Source: Pseudomonas helleri (lineage in GTDB: Bacteria; Pseudomonadota; Gammaproteobacteria; Pseudomonadales; Pseudomonadaceae). Taken from it: a DNA stretch of 64,000 bases. The stretch is taken from NCBI RefSeq assembly GCF_001043025.1, contig NZ_JYLD01000007.1, positions 248,001 to 312,000 of the forward strand. Direction: 5' to 3'. The notes beneath the pieces were generated by a model, which searched no databases, was not told the DNA's origin, and worked only from the letters and a program-made list of their open reading frames with translations. Within the stretch, counting starts at the first letter, position 1. Every line of letters starts with the position of its first letter. Made by a program: the position numbers and the translations under genes. Shown here one piece after another: positions 44,925-55,284 of the stretch.

Positions 44925-45743
44925 TTATTTAAAACGTCGCTCCACGCCTTTTTCGACCAGGATCTTGGCCGAGATTTCTTCTACCGAGAAATGGGTGGAG
45001 TTGATGTGCGGGATGTTTTCGCGCTGGAACAGGCTTTCGACTTCGCGCACTTCAAATTCGCACTGGGCGTAGCTGGAGTATCGGCTGTTGGGCTTGCGCT
45101 CGTTGCGAATGGCGGTGAGGCGATCCGGGTCGATGGTCAGGCCGAACAGTTTGTGCTTGTGCGCGCGCAAGGCCGCGGGCAGCTTCAGGCTTTCCATGTC
45201 GTCTTCGGTCAACGGGTAGTTGGCCACCCGAATGCCGAATTGCATGGCCATGTACAGGCAGGTCGGGGTTTTACCGCAACGCGACACACCTACCAGAATC
45301 AGGTCGGCCTTGTCGTATTTGTGTGTGCGCGCGCCGTCGTCGTTGTCGAGGGCAAAGTTCACCGCCTCGATACGCTCCATATAGTTGGAGTTATGGCCAA
45401 TTGAGTGGGATTTACCCACTGAGTAGGAGGAATGTTCCGCTAGTTCCTGCTCCAGGGGCGCCAGGAAACTGGAAAAAATGTCGATCATGAAGCCATTGGC
45501 GGTGGCGAGGACTTCGCGAATATCCTGATTGACGATAGTGTCGAAGATTATCGGGCGAACACCGTCTTTTTCGGCGGCGTTGTCGATTTGTTGTACCATT
45601 GCCCGCGCTTTTTCCACGCTATCTATATAAGGGCGTGTGAATTTGCTGAAGGTCACGTTTTCGAATTGCGCCAACAAACTCTGGCCGAGGGTTTCGGCTG
45701 TGATGCCGGTGCCGTCGGATATAAAGAAAGCAGATCGTTTCAT
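44925..45743 (-). CDS. ppsR: PEP synthase regulatory protein (kinase/pyrophosphorylase, DUF299)
   Basis: This 272-residue bifunctional protein inactivates PEP synthase by ADP-dependent phosphorylation and reactivates it by pyrophosphate-producing dephosphorylation. It starts [20 protein letters not shown], the family opening, and has the nucleotide loop [16 protein letters not shown]. It is divergent from its target ppsA, with which it shares a 178-nt control region. The start at 45743 gives the family N-terminus; an in-frame start at 45809 is rejected. Confidence 0.96.
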   Translation of the reverse strand: MKRSAFFISDGTGITAETLGQSLLAQFENVTFSKFTRPYIDSVEKARAMVQQIDNAAEKDGVRPIIFDTIVNQDIREVLATANGFMIDIFSSFLAPLEQELAEHSSYSVGKSHSIGHNSNYMERIEAVNFALDNDDGARTHKYDKADLILVGVSRCGKTPTCLYMAMQFGIRVANYPLTEDDMESLKLPAALRAHKHKLFGLTIDPDRLTAIRNERKPNSRYSSYAQCEFEVREVESLFQRENIPHINSTHFSVEEISAKILVEKGVERRFK

Positions 45744-45921
45744 TTGCGCCTTGGGCCTTAAGCTGGTGACGTTTCTTGGATATGATAGGCGCGATTTTGT
45801 CGCCCGCAATGGCAGGCAGTGTCACTTATTTTCCAGGTCCAGGCCACAATCGCCGAGAGACTCCATAGACGGAGTGTCCGGCACCCTGAGCTTTTCCAAC
45901 ACAGTTAGTGGAGAGATCACC

Positions 45922-48297
45922 TTGGTAGAGTACGTAGTTTCCCTCGATAAGCTCGGCGTCCATGATGTGGAGCATGTGGGGGGCAAGAACGCATCCCTCG
46001 GCGAGATGATCAGCAACCTTGCAGGCGCTGGTGTATCGGTTCCCGGTGGTTTTGCGACGACTTCCCAGGCATACCGTGATTTTCTTGAGCTGAGCGGCTT
46101 GAACGATCAGATCCATGCAGCGTTGGACGCGCTGGATGTTGATGACGTCAACGCCCTGGCCAAGACCGGCGCCCAGATCCGTCAATGGATCATGGAAGCC
46201 GAGTTCCCTGAGAAACTCAACGCTGAAATCCGTGCTGCGTTTGCGACCCTCTCGCAAGGCAACCCGGACATGGCCGTTGCCGTACGTTCTTCGGCCACCG
46301 CCGAAGACTTGCCGGACGCCTCCTTTGCTGGTCAGCAAGAAACCTTCCTGAACATCCGTGGCGTTGAAAACGTGATTCGTGCGGCCAAGGAAGTGTTCGC
46401 TTCCCTGTTCAACGACCGTGCGATTTCTTACCGCGTGCACCAAGGTTTTGACCACAAGCTGGTGGCTCTGTCGGCTGGCGTACAGCGCATGGTGCGTTCC
46501 GAAACCGGCACCGCAGGCGTGATGTTCACCCTGGACACCGAGTCGGGCTTCCGTGATGTGGTGTTCATCACCGGCGCCTACGGCCTGGGCGAAACCGTCG
46601 TACAAGGCGCGGTCAACCCGGACGAATTCTACGTTCACAAACCAACCCTGGAAGCCGGTCGCCCTGCGATCCTGCGCCGCAACCTGGGTAGCAAAGCGAT
46701 CAAAATGATCTACGGCGACGAAGCCAAGGCCGGTAAATCGGTCAAGGTCATCGACGTAGAGAAGGCGGACCGCGAGCGTTTCTGCCTGAGCGACGCTGAA
46801 ATCAACGAACTGGCCAAGCAAGCGATGATCATCGAGAAGCACTACAAGTGCCCGATGGACATCGAGTGGGCCAAAGATGGCGACGACGGCAAGCTGTACA
46901 TTGTTCAGGCCCGTCCTGAAACCGTGAAGAGCCGCACCCAGGCCAACGTGATGGAGCGTTACCTGCTCAAAGAAACCGGCACTGTGCTGGTTGAAGGTCG
47001 CGCCATTGGCCAGCGCATCGGCGCGGGCAAGGTTCGCATCATTAAAGACGTCTCCGAGATGGACAAAGTCCAGCCGGGCGACGTGTTGGTGTCGGACATG
47101 ACTGACCCGGACTGGGAACCGGTCATGAAGCGCGCCAGCGCTATCGTTACCAACCGCGGTGGCCGTACCTGCCACGCCGCGATCATCGCGCGTGAGCTGG
47201 GTATCCCGGCGGTCGTCGGTTGCGGCAACGCCACTCAGTTGCTCAAAGACGGCCAGGGCGTGACGGTTTCGTGTGCTGAAGGCGATACCGGTTTCATCTT
47301 CGAAGGTGAGCTGGGCTTCGACATCAAGAAAAACTCCGTCGATGCCATGCCGGAACTGCCGTTCAAAATCATGATGAACGTGGGTAACCCGGACCGTGCG
47401 TTTGACTTCGCACAACTGCCGAACGCCGGTGTGGGCCTGGCCCGTCTGGAGTTCATCATCAACCGTATGATCGGCGTGCACCCAAAGGCACTGCTGAACT
47501 ACGACGGTTTGCCGCAAGAAATCAAAGACAGCGTCGACAAGCGCATCGCGGGTTACAGCGACCCGGTTGATTTCTACGTCGACAAACTGGTTGAAGGTAT
47601 CAGCACCCTGGCTGGCGCGTTTACCCCGAAAAAAGTGATCGTGCGTCTGTCGGACTTCAAGTCCAACGAATACGCCAACCTGATCGGCGGCAAACTGTAC
47701 GAGCCGGAAGAAGAAAACCCGATGTTGGGCTTCCGTGGTGCTTCGCGTTACATCAGCGAAAACTTCCGCGATTGCTTCGAGCTCGAGTGCCGGGCCCTCA
47801 AGCGCGTGCGCAACGACATGGGCTTTACCAACGTCGAAATCATGGTGCCGTTCGTACGCACCCTGGGCGAAGCGAGCCAGGTGATCGACCTGCTGGCTGA
47901 AAACGGCCTCAAGCGTGGCGAAAACGGCCTGCGCATCATCATGATGTGCGAGCTGCCATCCAACGCGATCCTGGCTGAAGAGTTCCTTGAATTCTTCGAC
48001 GGTTTCTCGATCGGCTCCAACGACCTGACTCAGTTGACCCTGGGCCTGGACCGTGACTCCGGCGTGATCGCTCACTTGTTTGACGAGCGTAACCCGGCCG
48101 TTAAAAAGCTGCTGTCCAACGCTATTCAGGCGTGCAACAAGGCTGGCAAATACATCGGTATTTGCGGTCAGGGCCCATCCGATCACCCGGATCTGGCGCT
48201 GTGGCTGATGGAGCAAGGCATTGAAAGCGTGTCGTTGAACCCGGACACCGTACTGGAAACCTGGTTCTTCCTGGCTGAAGGCCAAGCGCAAGCTTGA
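45922..48297 (+). CDS. ppsA: Phosphoenolpyruvate synthase
   Basis: This 791-residue enzyme makes PEP from pyruvate and ATP (with AMP and phosphate as products) for gluconeogenesis. It has an N-terminal ATP-grasp domain (about 1-345), a swivel domain with the phosphohistidine in [15 protein letters not shown] (His418), and a C-terminal TIM barrel. PpsR phosphorylates the Thr (residue 416) two residues before the histidine. The TTG at 45922 is the start: GGAGAG lies at 45910-45915, and the following [12 protein letters not shown] is the family N-terminus. Upstream in-frame starts reach into the divergent gene. Confidence 0.96.
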   Translation: MVEYVVSLDKLGVHDVEHVGGKNASLGEMISNLAGAGVSVPGGFATTSQAYRDFLELSGLNDQIHAALDALDVDDVNALAKTGAQIRQWIMEAEFPEKLNAEIRAAFATLSQGNPDMAVAVRSSATAEDLPDASFAGQQETFLNIRGVENVIRAAKEVFASLFNDRAISYRVHQGFDHKLVALSAGVQRMVRSETGTAGVMFTLDTESGFRDVVFITGAYGLGETVVQGAVNPDEFYVHKPTLEAGRPAILRRNLGSKAIKMIYGDEAKAGKSVKVIDVEKADRERFCLSDAEINELAKQAMIIEKHYKCPMDIEWAKDGDDGKLYIVQARPETVKSRTQANVMERYLLKETGTVLVEGRAIGQRIGAGKVRIIKDVSEMDKVQPGDVLVSDMTDPDWEPVMKRASAIVTNRGGRTCHAAIIARELGIPAVVGCGNATQLLKDGQGVTVSCAEGDTGFIFEGELGFDIKKNSVDAMPELPFKIMMNVGNPDRAFDFAQLPNAGVGLARLEFIINRMIGVHPKALLNYDGLPQEIKDSVDKRIAGYSDPVDFYVDKLVEGISTLAGAFTPKKVIVRLSDFKSNEYANLIGGKLYEPEEENPMLGFRGASRYISENFRDCFELECRALKRVRNDMGFTNVEIMVPFVRTLGEASQVIDLLAENGLKRGENGLRIIMMCELPSNAILAEEFLEFFDGFSIGSNDLTQLTLGLDRDSGVIAHLFDERNPAVKKLLSNAIQACNKAGKYIGICGQGPSDHPDLALWLMEQGIESVSLNPDTVLETWFFLAEGQAQA

Positions 48298-48317
48298 GTC
48301 GTTGAGAGAAGGGGCAG

Positions 48318-48386
48318 GGCAACCCATGGGTTGCCTTGCTCTCTATACGTGTTAGGGCGAGTTCGTGTTCGGATTCGCCCTTTTTT
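48318..48386 (+). terminator. Palindrome and Rho-independent terminator after ppsA
   Basis: GGCAACCCATGGGTTGCC (48318-48335) is a perfect 18-bp palindrome. The stem AGGGCGA (48354-48360) / TCGCCCT (48375-48381) is followed by a T-run to 48386. The second is a standard terminator; the palindrome may be a separate binding site or part of 3'-end protection. Confidence 0.75.
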
Positions 48387-48399
48387 GTGCAAGAGCATT

Positions 48400-49353
48400 A
48401 TGCAAAGCAGCAGCCATTTATTTCCCGTTGCCCTGATCAGCGCTGAGCGTCGGGGTGATCTGAGCGAAGACGTTTATCGCTTGAAGCCCGCCAACAGCCC
48501 GGATATTTCCGTGGAGTTGGTGGTGACCCGTCTGGGCATGGCCGATGCGGGCCAGGTGCGGGGTGTGCCGGTCATTTTGTTGCACGGCAGTTTTTCCAAT
48601 CGTCGGTTCTGGTATTCGCCCAAAGGTGTCGGGCTGGGGGCCTTTTTGGCTCGCGCCGGCTTTGATGTGTGGCTGCCTGAAATGCGCGGCCATGGCTTGT
48701 CGTCGCGCAATATTCACTGGGCCAAAAATCGGGTGGCGGATTACGCCCGCTACGATTTGCCAGCCATTGGTGCGTTTGTGCGTGAGCAAAGCGGGCAAAC
48801 GCCGCATTGGATCGGCCATTCACAAGGCGCTATCAGCCTGGCGGCGGCCCTGGGCGGTGAGTATCTGCAGGCGGCCGACGTGGCCTCGGCGGCGTTTTTT
48901 GGCTGTCAGATCAATCGCCGCTACTGGTCGCTGAAAATCCCGCCGGTGCAGTGGGGCGCTTACCTGTTGTTGAAGCGATTTGCGCAGTTGTCAGGCACCC
49001 GTCTCAAACGTGGCCCTGAAGATGAACCGGTCAGCATCGCACTCGAAACCCTGCGCTGGAATGGCTTTATGGGCCGTTTTAAAGACGCGGATCGCGATTG
49101 GTGGGCCGGCTTGGCACAGGTTGAACTGCCGGTGCTGGTGGTTGCCGCGGAGGGCGACCGACAAACACCGGAGTGGGCTTGCCGCAAACTGTATGACCAA
49201 CTGGGCGCCGCGCAGCGCCAGTTTGTGTGCCTGGGACGCGAGCAGGGGTTCAGCTCTGACTTTAATCATGTCGACATGCTGGTGAGCCCGGCGGCTCAGC
49301 AAGAGGTGTGGCCACGGGTGCTGAACTGGCTGACCCACGCTGAGATGCGTTGA
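48400..49353 (+). CDS. Alpha/beta hydrolase
   Basis: This 317-residue alpha/beta-hydrolase-fold protein has the nucleophile elbow GHSQG with Ser141 (HWIGHSQGAISLAA), the oxyanion region VILLHGSFSNRRFW near residue 60, a Trp/Arg-rich cap, and a C-terminal histidine candidate in DFNHVDMLVSP. It follows ppsA in Pseudomonas genomes and is likely a carboxylesterase or lipase-like enzyme; the substrate is unknown. The ATG at 48400 lies just after the ppsA terminator, so it has its own expression; there is only a weak AAGAG before it. Confidence 0.85.
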   Translation: MQSSSHLFPVALISAERRGDLSEDVYRLKPANSPDISVELVVTRLGMADAGQVRGVPVILLHGSFSNRRFWYSPKGVGLGAFLARAGFDVWLPEMRGHGLSSRNIHWAKNRVADYARYDLPAIGAFVREQSGQTPHWIGHSQGAISLAAALGGEYLQAADVASAAFFGCQINRRYWSLKIPPVQWGAYLLLKRFAQLSGTRLKRGPEDEPVSIALETLRWNGFMGRFKDADRDWWAGLAQVELPVLVVAAEGDRQTPEWACRKLYDQLGAAQRQFVCLGREQGFSSDFNHVDMLVSPAAQQEVWPRVLNWLTHAEMR

Positions 49354-49573
49354 TTGAAACCGCTCGGCAAGGGGGAGGGGGTTTCGGCGGGTAGTGGTTG
49401 CGGCTACTATATGACGCTTGTGGTGTTTCTGGTCATATTTTGTGGCCGGTTAGCTAATGAGTTCTCATTGGCGAGTGCGCGGCATGTTTAACGCCAGCGC
49501 TCGTCAGAACGTCTATAACAGTAGTGCTGCCGTTTTTCATCTTGCTGCGCCCACCTTTAACAGGAGCTAGTTC

Positions 49574-50065
49574 ATGAATCACTACCTTACCCCCGACTTG
49601 TGCGATGCCTATCCAGAGCTGGTGCAAGTGCTGGACCCCCTGTTCAGCAACTTTGGCGGGCGTGATTCCTTTGGTGGTGAGATCGTGACCATCAAGTGCT
49701 TTGAAGACAACTCGCTGGTCAAAGAGCAGGTTGAACTCAAGGGGCATGGCAAAGTGCTGGTGGTGGATGGCGGCGGTTCCCTGCGCCGGGCGTTGCTGGG
49801 CGACATGCTGGCTGAAAAGGCCGCTAAAAATGGCTGGGAAGGTTTGGTGATTTACGGCTGCATCCGTGACGTCGACGTGATTGCACAAACAAACCTGGGC
49901 GTTCAGGCGCTGGCGAGCCACCCGATGAAGACTGACAAGCGCGGTATTGGCGATTTGAACGTGGCGGTGACCTTTGCGGGTGTCACGTTCCGTCCCGGAG
50001 AATTCATTTATGCCGATAACAATGGCGTTATTATTTCGCCCTCAGCTCTGAAAATGCCGACATGA
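49574..50065 (+). CDS. rraA: Ribonuclease E activity regulator RraA
   Basis: This 163-residue protein is of the RraA/MenG family, which in E. coli binds RNase E and reduces its activity. Typical segments are [60 protein letters not shown] and [11 protein letters not shown]. Family relatives include aldolases with a GXXXRXD active site, so a metabolic role cannot be excluded. CAGGAG precedes the ATG. Neighbours (ppsA side and cmaX side) match other Pseudomonas chromosomes. Confidence 0.93.
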   Translation: MNHYLTPDLCDAYPELVQVLDPLFSNFGGRDSFGGEIVTIKCFEDNSLVKEQVELKGHGKVLVVDGGGSLRRALLGDMLAEKAAKNGWEGLVIYGCIRDVDVIAQTNLGVQALASHPMKTDKRGIGDLNVAVTFAGVTFRPGEFIYADNNGVIISPSALKMPT

Positions 50066-50106
50066 TTCAGGGCAAAAGCTCACCGCTCTAATCACAAGGA
50101 CCACGG

Positions 50107-51102
50107 ATGCAAGAGGAAGACAACGCACAGTGGGGGCTGGTGTACGCCCTGGTGCTGGACGGTAAGGGCGGTGCTCGCCATATCCCGCGTACTGAGCTGG
50201 ACACGCTAGAACTGCAAAGTCATGAAAGCCTTTGGTTGCACTGGGATCGCAGTCACCCGCAAGCCCAGACCTGGTTGCGCGGTTCCAGTGGTTTGAGCGA
50301 TTTCAGTTGTGATTTGCTGCTCGAAGAAAACACCCGTCCCCGTCTGCTGACCTTGCCCAACAACGAACTGTTGCTGTTTTTGCGCGGGGTTAACCTCAAT
50401 CCGGGCGCTGAGCCGGAAGACATGGTTTCGCTGCGCATCTTTGGCAGTTCGCAGCGGGTTATCTCACTGCGTTTGCGAAGGTTGCGTGCCATTGATGAAA
50501 TGCTCAGTGATTTTGAGCAAGGCGATGGCCCGAAAGATTCCGCCGAATTGATCTTGTACCTGGCTCAAAACCTGACGCTGAAGGTCCAGGACTTGATCGG
50601 CGACCTGTCCGAAATCGTCGATGACGAAGAAGATAAGATAGATGCCGACGAACGGTATACGCCGGAACACGGTGCTATTTTGCCGATCCGTCGAAGAGCC
50701 GCCGGTTTGCGTCGTTTTCTGGCGCCGCAACGGGATATTTTCGGGCAACTCGCGCGAACAAAAATCCCGTGGTTCAGCAGTGATGTGCTCGATTACTGGA
50801 ACGAGCTCAACAACAGCCTGACGCGTTACCTGGAAGAGCTCGAACTCACGCGAGAGCGCGTGGGGCTGGTGCTTGAGGCCGTAGACCGGCGCATGAGCGA
50901 GCGCATGAGCCGCATCATGTACCGCTTCGGGGTGATCACCGGGATCTTTTTACCGATTACATTTCTCACGGGCTTGCTCGGGATCAATGTGGGCGGCGTG
51001 CCGTTCTCTAATAATCCCTGGGGTTTTCCCGTGGTTTGCAGCCTGATGGTGGTGATTGCCGTCGTGCAGTGGTGGTTTTATCGACGTTTGCAGTGGCTTT
51101 GA
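50107..51102 (+). CDS. cmaX: CorA/ZntB-family metal transporter CmaX
   Basis: This 331-residue protein has a large cytoplasmic alpha/beta and coiled-coil part (about 1-265) and two C-terminal membrane helices with the pore motif GIN in LPITFLTGLLGINVGG. ZntB relatives transport zinc or magnesium. In Pseudomonas it is the first gene of the cmaX-crfX-cmpX group upstream of sigX; its loss alters envelope behaviour and so may feed SigX. AAGGACC before the ATG is a moderate ribosome site. Confidence 0.9.
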   Translation: MQEEDNAQWGLVYALVLDGKGGARHIPRTELDTLELQSHESLWLHWDRSHPQAQTWLRGSSGLSDFSCDLLLEENTRPRLLTLPNNELLLFLRGVNLNPGAEPEDMVSLRIFGSSQRVISLRLRRLRAIDEMLSDFEQGDGPKDSAELILYLAQNLTLKVQDLIGDLSEIVDDEEDKIDADERYTPEHGAILPIRRRAAGLRRFLAPQRDIFGQLARTKIPWFSSDVLDYWNELNNSLTRYLEELELTRERVGLVLEAVDRRMSERMSRIMYRFGVITGIFLPITFLTGLLGINVGGVPFSNNPWGFPVVCSLMVVIAVVQWWFYRRLQWL

Positions 51103-51167
51103 ATGGGCGCGGAATGTGACCCGATTAAAGTGGCTTGCGTCTTTCACTGAGATACCGAGAGGTGCAT

Positions 51168-51413
51168 ATGCACGATCCGTTTGAACAGTCGCTACGTGAA
51201 ATGCTCAAAACGCCGTCATCCAGCCGTGACGATGATGCGTGTTTGGGGCGAGTGCTGAAAACCGCCAATCGCCAGGTAGGCGCGGGCGATCTATTCAGCC
51301 TGCCCGGTCGCTGGATGCAAGCGCTGACGATTGCATTGAATAGCGGTTCGGCCCATATTGCGCCCGTTTCGCGGCGCAAACCTGCTGCTCGCCCTGTTGA
51401 TAAGGCTGATTGA
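51168..51413 (+). CDS. crfX: Small protein CrfX
   Basis: This 81-residue soluble protein, starting MHDPFEQSLREMLKTPSSS, is the conserved small product found between cmaX and cmpX. It has an acidic N-terminus and a basic tail (SRRKPAARPVDKAD). GAGAGG at 51157-51162 supports the ATG at 51168; an in-frame start at 51135 is rejected. The function is unknown; it was named for its place in the cluster. Confidence 0.85.
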   Translation: MHDPFEQSLREMLKTPSSSRDDDACLGRVLKTANRQVGAGDLFSLPGRWMQALTIALNSGSAHIAPVSRRKPAARPVDKAD

Positions 51414-51415
51414 AC

Positions 51416-52240
51416 ATGGAACTTGATCTCTGGACTCAGAGCCTGGTCACAGCAATGACTGCCCTGTGGACTAAAATTGCCAACTTCATCCCGAACCTTT
51501 TCGGGGCGCTGGTTGTCGTACTGCTGGGCTTCGTGGTTGCCAAACTGCTCGATACCCTGTTGTCCAAGTTGCTCGCAAAGTTGGGCCTCGATCGCCTCAT
51601 GGGCGGCACCGGCCTGACCAAAATTCTGGCTCGCATCGGCATCAAGGTGCCGATCTCGATCCTCATTGGCAAAATTGTTTACTGGTTCATCCTGCTGGTG
51701 TTTCTGGTGTCGGCGGCGCAATCGCTGGGGCTGGACCGCGTTTCTGCGGCACTGGATATTTTTACGGTTTATTTGCCCAAGGTTTTCGGAGCTTTGCTAG
51801 TGTTGTTGGCGGGTGTGCTGCTTGCACAGCTGCTCAATGGCCTGGTGCGAGGAGCGGCCGAGAGCGTCGGGTTTGATTACGCAAGCGGCCTGGGGCGTGT
51901 TGCCCAGGGGCTGGTCATCATCATCAGTATTTCCGTGGCTATCAGTCAGTTGGAGGTCAAAACCGACCTGCTGAACCACGTGATTGTGATTGTGTTGATT
52001 ACCGTTGGTCTGGCTGTGGCCTTGGCCATGGGCTTGGGAAGTCGTGAAATTGCCGGTCAGATTCTGGCCGGGATCTATGTGCGTGAGTTGTACCAGGTTG
52101 GGCAAGAAGTGCGAGTTGGCGAGGTCGAAGGGCAGATCGAAGAGATCGGCACGGTTAAAACCACGTTGCTGACCGAGGAAGGTGAGCTAGTCTCAATTTC
52201 CAATCGGATCTTGCTGGAGCAGCACGTGACAAGCCGCTAA
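51416..52240 (+). CDS. cmpX: Mechanosensitive-channel-like membrane protein CmpX
   Basis: This 274-residue membrane protein has about five membrane helices and an MscS-like region. The repeated segments FIPNLFGALVVVLLGFVVAKLLD and IFTVYLPKVFGALLVLLAGVLLAQ are conserved-TM-helix repeats, and the last part (GLGSREIAGQILAGIYVRELYQVGQEVRVGEVEG) resembles the MscS beta domain. In P. aeruginosa, CmpX loss activates SigX. It starts 2 nt after the crfX stop; an in-frame TTG at 51410 is unlikely. Confidence 0.9.
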   Translation: MELDLWTQSLVTAMTALWTKIANFIPNLFGALVVVLLGFVVAKLLDTLLSKLLAKLGLDRLMGGTGLTKILARIGIKVPISILIGKIVYWFILLVFLVSAAQSLGLDRVSAALDIFTVYLPKVFGALLVLLAGVLLAQLLNGLVRGAAESVGFDYASGLGRVAQGLVIIISISVAISQLEVKTDLLNHVIVIVLITVGLAVALAMGLGSREIAGQILAGIYVRELYQVGQEVRVGEVEGQIEEIGTVKTTLLTEEGELVSISNRILLEQHVTSR

Positions 52241-52333
52241 TGCGGCAAACCCTGCTAATGTATGCCGCCGTAAAAATGCCTGCTTTGAAGGCTGATACGG
52301 TGGCCATTGACCTGACTGTCGGCACGACTCGTT

Positions 52334-52924
52334 TTGAATAAAGCCCAATCGCTATCCATGCGCTACGATCCCCGCGAGCTCTCTGATGAGGAGTTGGTTG
52401 CGCGCGCGCATGATGAGTTGTTTCACGTTACGCGTGCTTATGAAGAATTGATGCGTCGCTATCAACGCACTTTGTTCAACGTTTGTTCAAGGTATTTAGG
52501 GAACGATAGGGACGCGGATGATGTCTGTCAGGAAGTGATGCTTAAGGTGTTGTACGGCTTGAAAAATTTCGAAGGAAAATCGAAATTCAAGACATGGCTA
52601 TATAGCATCACTTACAACGAATGCATCACACAGTATCGAAAGGAACGGCGAAAGCGTCGCTTGATGGACGCATTAAGTATTGACCCCCTTGAGGAAGCGT
52701 CTGAGGAAAAGGCGCCGAAACCTGAGGAAAAGGGCGGACTTGATCGCTGGTTGGTGCATGTGAATCCGATTGATCGCGAAATTTTAGTGCTGCGTTTTGT
52801 CGCAGAACTGGAATTTCAGGAAATCGCAGACATAATGCATATGGGTTTGAGCGCGACGAAGATGAGATACAAGCGCGCTCTTGATAAATTGCGTGAGAAA
52901 TTTGCAGGTCTTGCTGAAACTTAG
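52334..52924 (+). CDS. sigX: ECF sigma factor SigX
   Basis: This 196-residue ECF sigma factor has region 2 (about residues 25-95: LFNVCSRYLGNDRDADDVCQE, FKTWLYSITYNECITQYRKER) and region 4 (about 140-190: PIDREILVLRFVAELEFQEIADIMHMGLSATKMRYKRAL). It controls oprF (downstream), fatty acid synthesis and membrane fluidity in Pseudomonas. The TTG at 52334 gives the family N-terminus MNKAQSLSMRYDPREL and has no good ribosome site, suggesting limited translation. No anti-sigma gene is adjacent. Confidence 0.94.
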   Translation: MNKAQSLSMRYDPRELSDEELVARAHDELFHVTRAYEELMRRYQRTLFNVCSRYLGNDRDADDVCQEVMLKVLYGLKNFEGKSKFKTWLYSITYNECITQYRKERRKRRLMDALSIDPLEEASEEKAPKPEEKGGLDRWLVHVNPIDREILVLRFVAELEFQEIADIMHMGLSATKMRYKRALDKLREKFAGLAET

Positions 52925-52949
52925 TTCAGTGCAAATGGCTCTACGTGTA

Positions 52950-52971
52950 GGCAAGGTCTGATAGACTTGCC
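52950..52971 (+). terminator. Hairpin between sigX and oprF
   Basis: GGCAAG-G-TCT / AGA-CTTGCC stem with loop GAT and one bulged G; no T-run follows. It may attenuate read-through from sigX into oprF, which also has its own promoters in related species. Confidence 0.4.
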
Positions 52972-53030
52972 GCCGAGTTGTCCCCCGGTATGTGGGACTG
53001 CTTTACAATCACCAGATGGGGATTTAACGG

Positions 53031-54008
53031 ATGAAACTGAAAAACACCTTGGGCATTGCCATTGGTTCCTTTGTAGCCGCAACTTCGTTCGGTGCCCTGG
53101 CACAAGGCCAAGGCGCGGTCGAGGGTGAACTGTTCTACAAAAAACAGTACAACGACAGCGTCAACCACGTTGAAGACGGTTACAACCCAGGCGCCTCGAT
53201 CGGTTACTTCATCACTGATGACGTTTCGATCAACTTCGCGTACGACAAGACCAACCACACCCGTTCGAACGACGGCACTGGTCACCAGAAGCTGCAAGGT
53301 GACAACTTTGGTCTGAACGCTCAGTACCACTTCGGCACCGTAGGCGACGCTCTGCGTCCATACGTTTCCGGCGGTGTTGCTCACAAGAGCATGACCAACG
53401 TTGAGGCTGATGGCCACAGCGGTCGCGACAAGTCGACTTTCCTGACTGCTGGCGCCGGTGTTAAGTGGTACATCACTGACAACCTGTTCGCCCGTGCAGG
53501 CGTTGAAGCTGACTACAAACTGGACAACGGCCGTTGGGACTACGCTCCTACCGTTGGTCTGGGTGTGAACTTCGGTGGCAGCGGTGGCAAAGTAGCTCCT
53601 GCTCCAGTTCCAGCTCCAGCACCAATCGCTGAGCCAGAACCAGAAGCTCCGATCGCTGAAGTGGTTAAAGTTGAGCTGGACGTGAAGTTCGACTTCGACA
53701 AAGCCGTTGTTAAGTCTCAGTACCTGCCAGACATCAAGAACGTTGCTCAGTTCATGCAGCAGTACCCTGCGACCAGCACTACTGTGAATGGTTACACTGA
53801 CAGCGTCGGTACCGATGCTTACAACCTGAAACTGTCCCAGCGTCGTGCTGACTCTGTGCGTCAGGCTCTGGTACAGCAAGGTGTTTCGGCTGGCCGTGTA
53901 GACGCAGTTGGTCACGGTAAGGCAGATCCAGTTGCGACTAACGCAACTGACGAAGGCCGCGCTCTGAACCGTCGCGTTGAAGCCGTTGTACAAGCTCAAT
54001 CTAATTAA
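53031..54008 (+). CDS. oprF: Major porin OprF, OmpA family
   Basis: This 325-residue outer-membrane protein has a signal peptide (about residues 1-24, ending GALAQ), an eight-stranded barrel domain (to ~175) and a Pro-Ala hinge (APAPVPAPAPIAEPEPEAP, 186-204). The C-terminal OmpA domain, which binds peptidoglycan, contains VNGYTDSVGTDAYNLKLSQR and ALNRRVEAVV. The hinge has none of the four cysteines of the P. aeruginosa form; the whole sequence has no Cys. Codon use is strongly biased, as expected for an abundant protein. A terminator follows at 54026. Confidence 0.97.
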   Translation: MKLKNTLGIAIGSFVAATSFGALAQGQGAVEGELFYKKQYNDSVNHVEDGYNPGASIGYFITDDVSINFAYDKTNHTRSNDGTGHQKLQGDNFGLNAQYHFGTVGDALRPYVSGGVAHKSMTNVEADGHSGRDKSTFLTAGAGVKWYITDNLFARAGVEADYKLDNGRWDYAPTVGLGVNFGGSGGKVAPAPVPAPAPIAEPEPEAPIAEVVKVELDVKFDFDKAVVKSQYLPDIKNVAQFMQQYPATSTTVNGYTDSVGTDAYNLKLSQRRADSVRQALVQQGVSAGRVDAVGHGKADPVATNATDEGRALNRRVEAVVQAQSN

Positions 54009-54025
54009 TTTTAGATAAGCTGCCA

Positions 54026-54053
54026 GAAAAACCCGGCTCAGGCCGGGTTTTTC
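54026..54053 (+). terminator. Terminator after oprF
   Basis: AAAACCCGGC TCA GGCCGGGTTTTT stem with T-run on the plus strand. Confidence 0.88.
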
Positions 54054-54127
54054 TTTGCCTGTGATTTGCCAGGCGGCGCGGCTATAATTGCGCCCACTTT
54101 CCGTCACCCATCGAGTCCATTGCGCCC

Positions 54128-55153
54128 ATGTATAACCTGGCCCGCCAGCTGCTTTTCAAACTGTCCCCTGAAGCCTCTCACGATCTGTCGCTGGATTTGA
54201 TCGGGGCGGGCGGCCGTCTGGGGCTTAATGGTTTGTTGTGCAAGGCACCGGCGAAGCTGCCAGTGACAGTCATGGGGCTGAATTTTCCAAACCCGGTCGG
54301 TCTGGCTGCCGGTCTGGATAAAAACGGCGCAGCCATCGATGGTTTCGCCCAATTGGGTTTTGGCTTTGTTGAGATCGGCACGGTCACGCCGCGCCCTCAG
54401 CCAGGCAATCCAAAGCCACGTATTTTTCGCTTGCCGGAAGCGCAGGCCATTATCAACCGCATGGGCTTTAACAACCTTGGGGTTGATCATTTGCTGAGTC
54501 GCGTTCAGGCGGCCCGCTACAGCGGCATTCTGGGCATCAATATCGGCAAGAACTTCGACACGCCGGTTGAGCGTGCCGTCGACGATTACCTGATCTGCCT
54601 GGACAAGGTGTATGCCCACGCCAGCTACGTCACCGTCAACGTCAGTTCGCCGAATACACCGGGTTTGCGCAGCTTGCAGTTCGGTGATTCGCTCAAGCAG
54701 TTGCTCGAAGCCCTACAACTGCGTCAGAACGAACTGACGCAGCGCCACGGCAAGCGCGTACCGCTGGCGATCAAGATCGCACCGGACATGAGCGACGAAG
54801 AAACCGTGCTCGTGGCTCAGGCGCTGCTGGAGACCGGTATGGACGCTGTTATCGCCACCAACACCACGCTTAGCCGCGTCGGCGTTGAAGGTTTGGCCCA
54901 TGGTGATGAGGCGGGCGGCTTGTCTGGCGCCCCGGTGCTTGAAAAAAGCACGCACACCGTCAAGGTGCTGGCCGCTGAACTGGCAGGGCGTTTGCCGATC
55001 ATCGCGGCCGGCGGGATTACAGAAGGTAAGCACGCGGCTGAGAAAATCGCCGCGGGTGCGAGCCTGGTGCAGATCTACTCAGGCTTTATCTACAAAGGCC
55101 CGGCGCTGATTCGCGAATCGGTTGATGCAATTGCAGCGTTGCCGCGCAAGTAA
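54128..55153 (+). CDS. pyrD: Dihydroorotate dehydrogenase (quinone), class 2
   Basis: This 341-residue membrane-associated flavoprotein oxidises dihydroorotate to orotate in pyrimidine synthesis. The N-terminal helix ([20 protein letters not shown]) associates with the membrane. Motifs include [32 protein letters not shown] and [11 protein letters not shown], which carries the catalytic base serine near residues 173-174 as in class 2 enzymes. FMN phosphate binding is in [10 protein letters not shown]. It begins at ATG 54128, with its own promoter after the oprF terminator. Confidence 0.97.
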   Translation: MYNLARQLLFKLSPEASHDLSLDLIGAGGRLGLNGLLCKAPAKLPVTVMGLNFPNPVGLAAGLDKNGAAIDGFAQLGFGFVEIGTVTPRPQPGNPKPRIFRLPEAQAIINRMGFNNLGVDHLLSRVQAARYSGILGINIGKNFDTPVERAVDDYLICLDKVYAHASYVTVNVSSPNTPGLRSLQFGDSLKQLLEALQLRQNELTQRHGKRVPLAIKIAPDMSDEETVLVAQALLETGMDAVIATNTTLSRVGVEGLAHGDEAGGLSGAPVLEKSTHTVKVLAAELAGRLPIIAAGGITEGKHAAEKIAAGASLVQIYSGFIYKGPALIRESVDAIAALPRK

Positions 55154-55178
55154 CGGGCAGCGCCTGGCGTGCGGGCAT

Positions 55179-55207
55179 AAAAAAGGGCTCCTTTAAGGAG
55201 CCCTTGG
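55179..55207 (-). terminator. Terminator for rmf (also faces pyrD)
   Basis: AAGGGCTCC TTTAA GGAGCCCTT stem. The T-run (complement of AAAAAA at 55179-55184) is on the minus strand, ending the rmf transcript. Confidence 0.8.
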
Positions 55208-55284
55208 GCCGAAGCCCGCCGCCTGGATAGGACGGCAAGGTTAAATCGTTGTCGCTTCAAGGTGATGTCGGAAGGTGTCCAGTG

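Noticed and set aside
45826..48327. 833-codon minus-strand frame opposite ppsA
   Set aside because: It lies antisense to a clear PEP synthase, has no family resemblance, and is a by-product of GC-rich codon use.
52941..54107. 388-codon minus-strand frame opposite oprF
   Set aside because: Caused by strong codon bias of oprF; residue composition (very rich in Val, Ser and Thr) is not protein-like for a known family.
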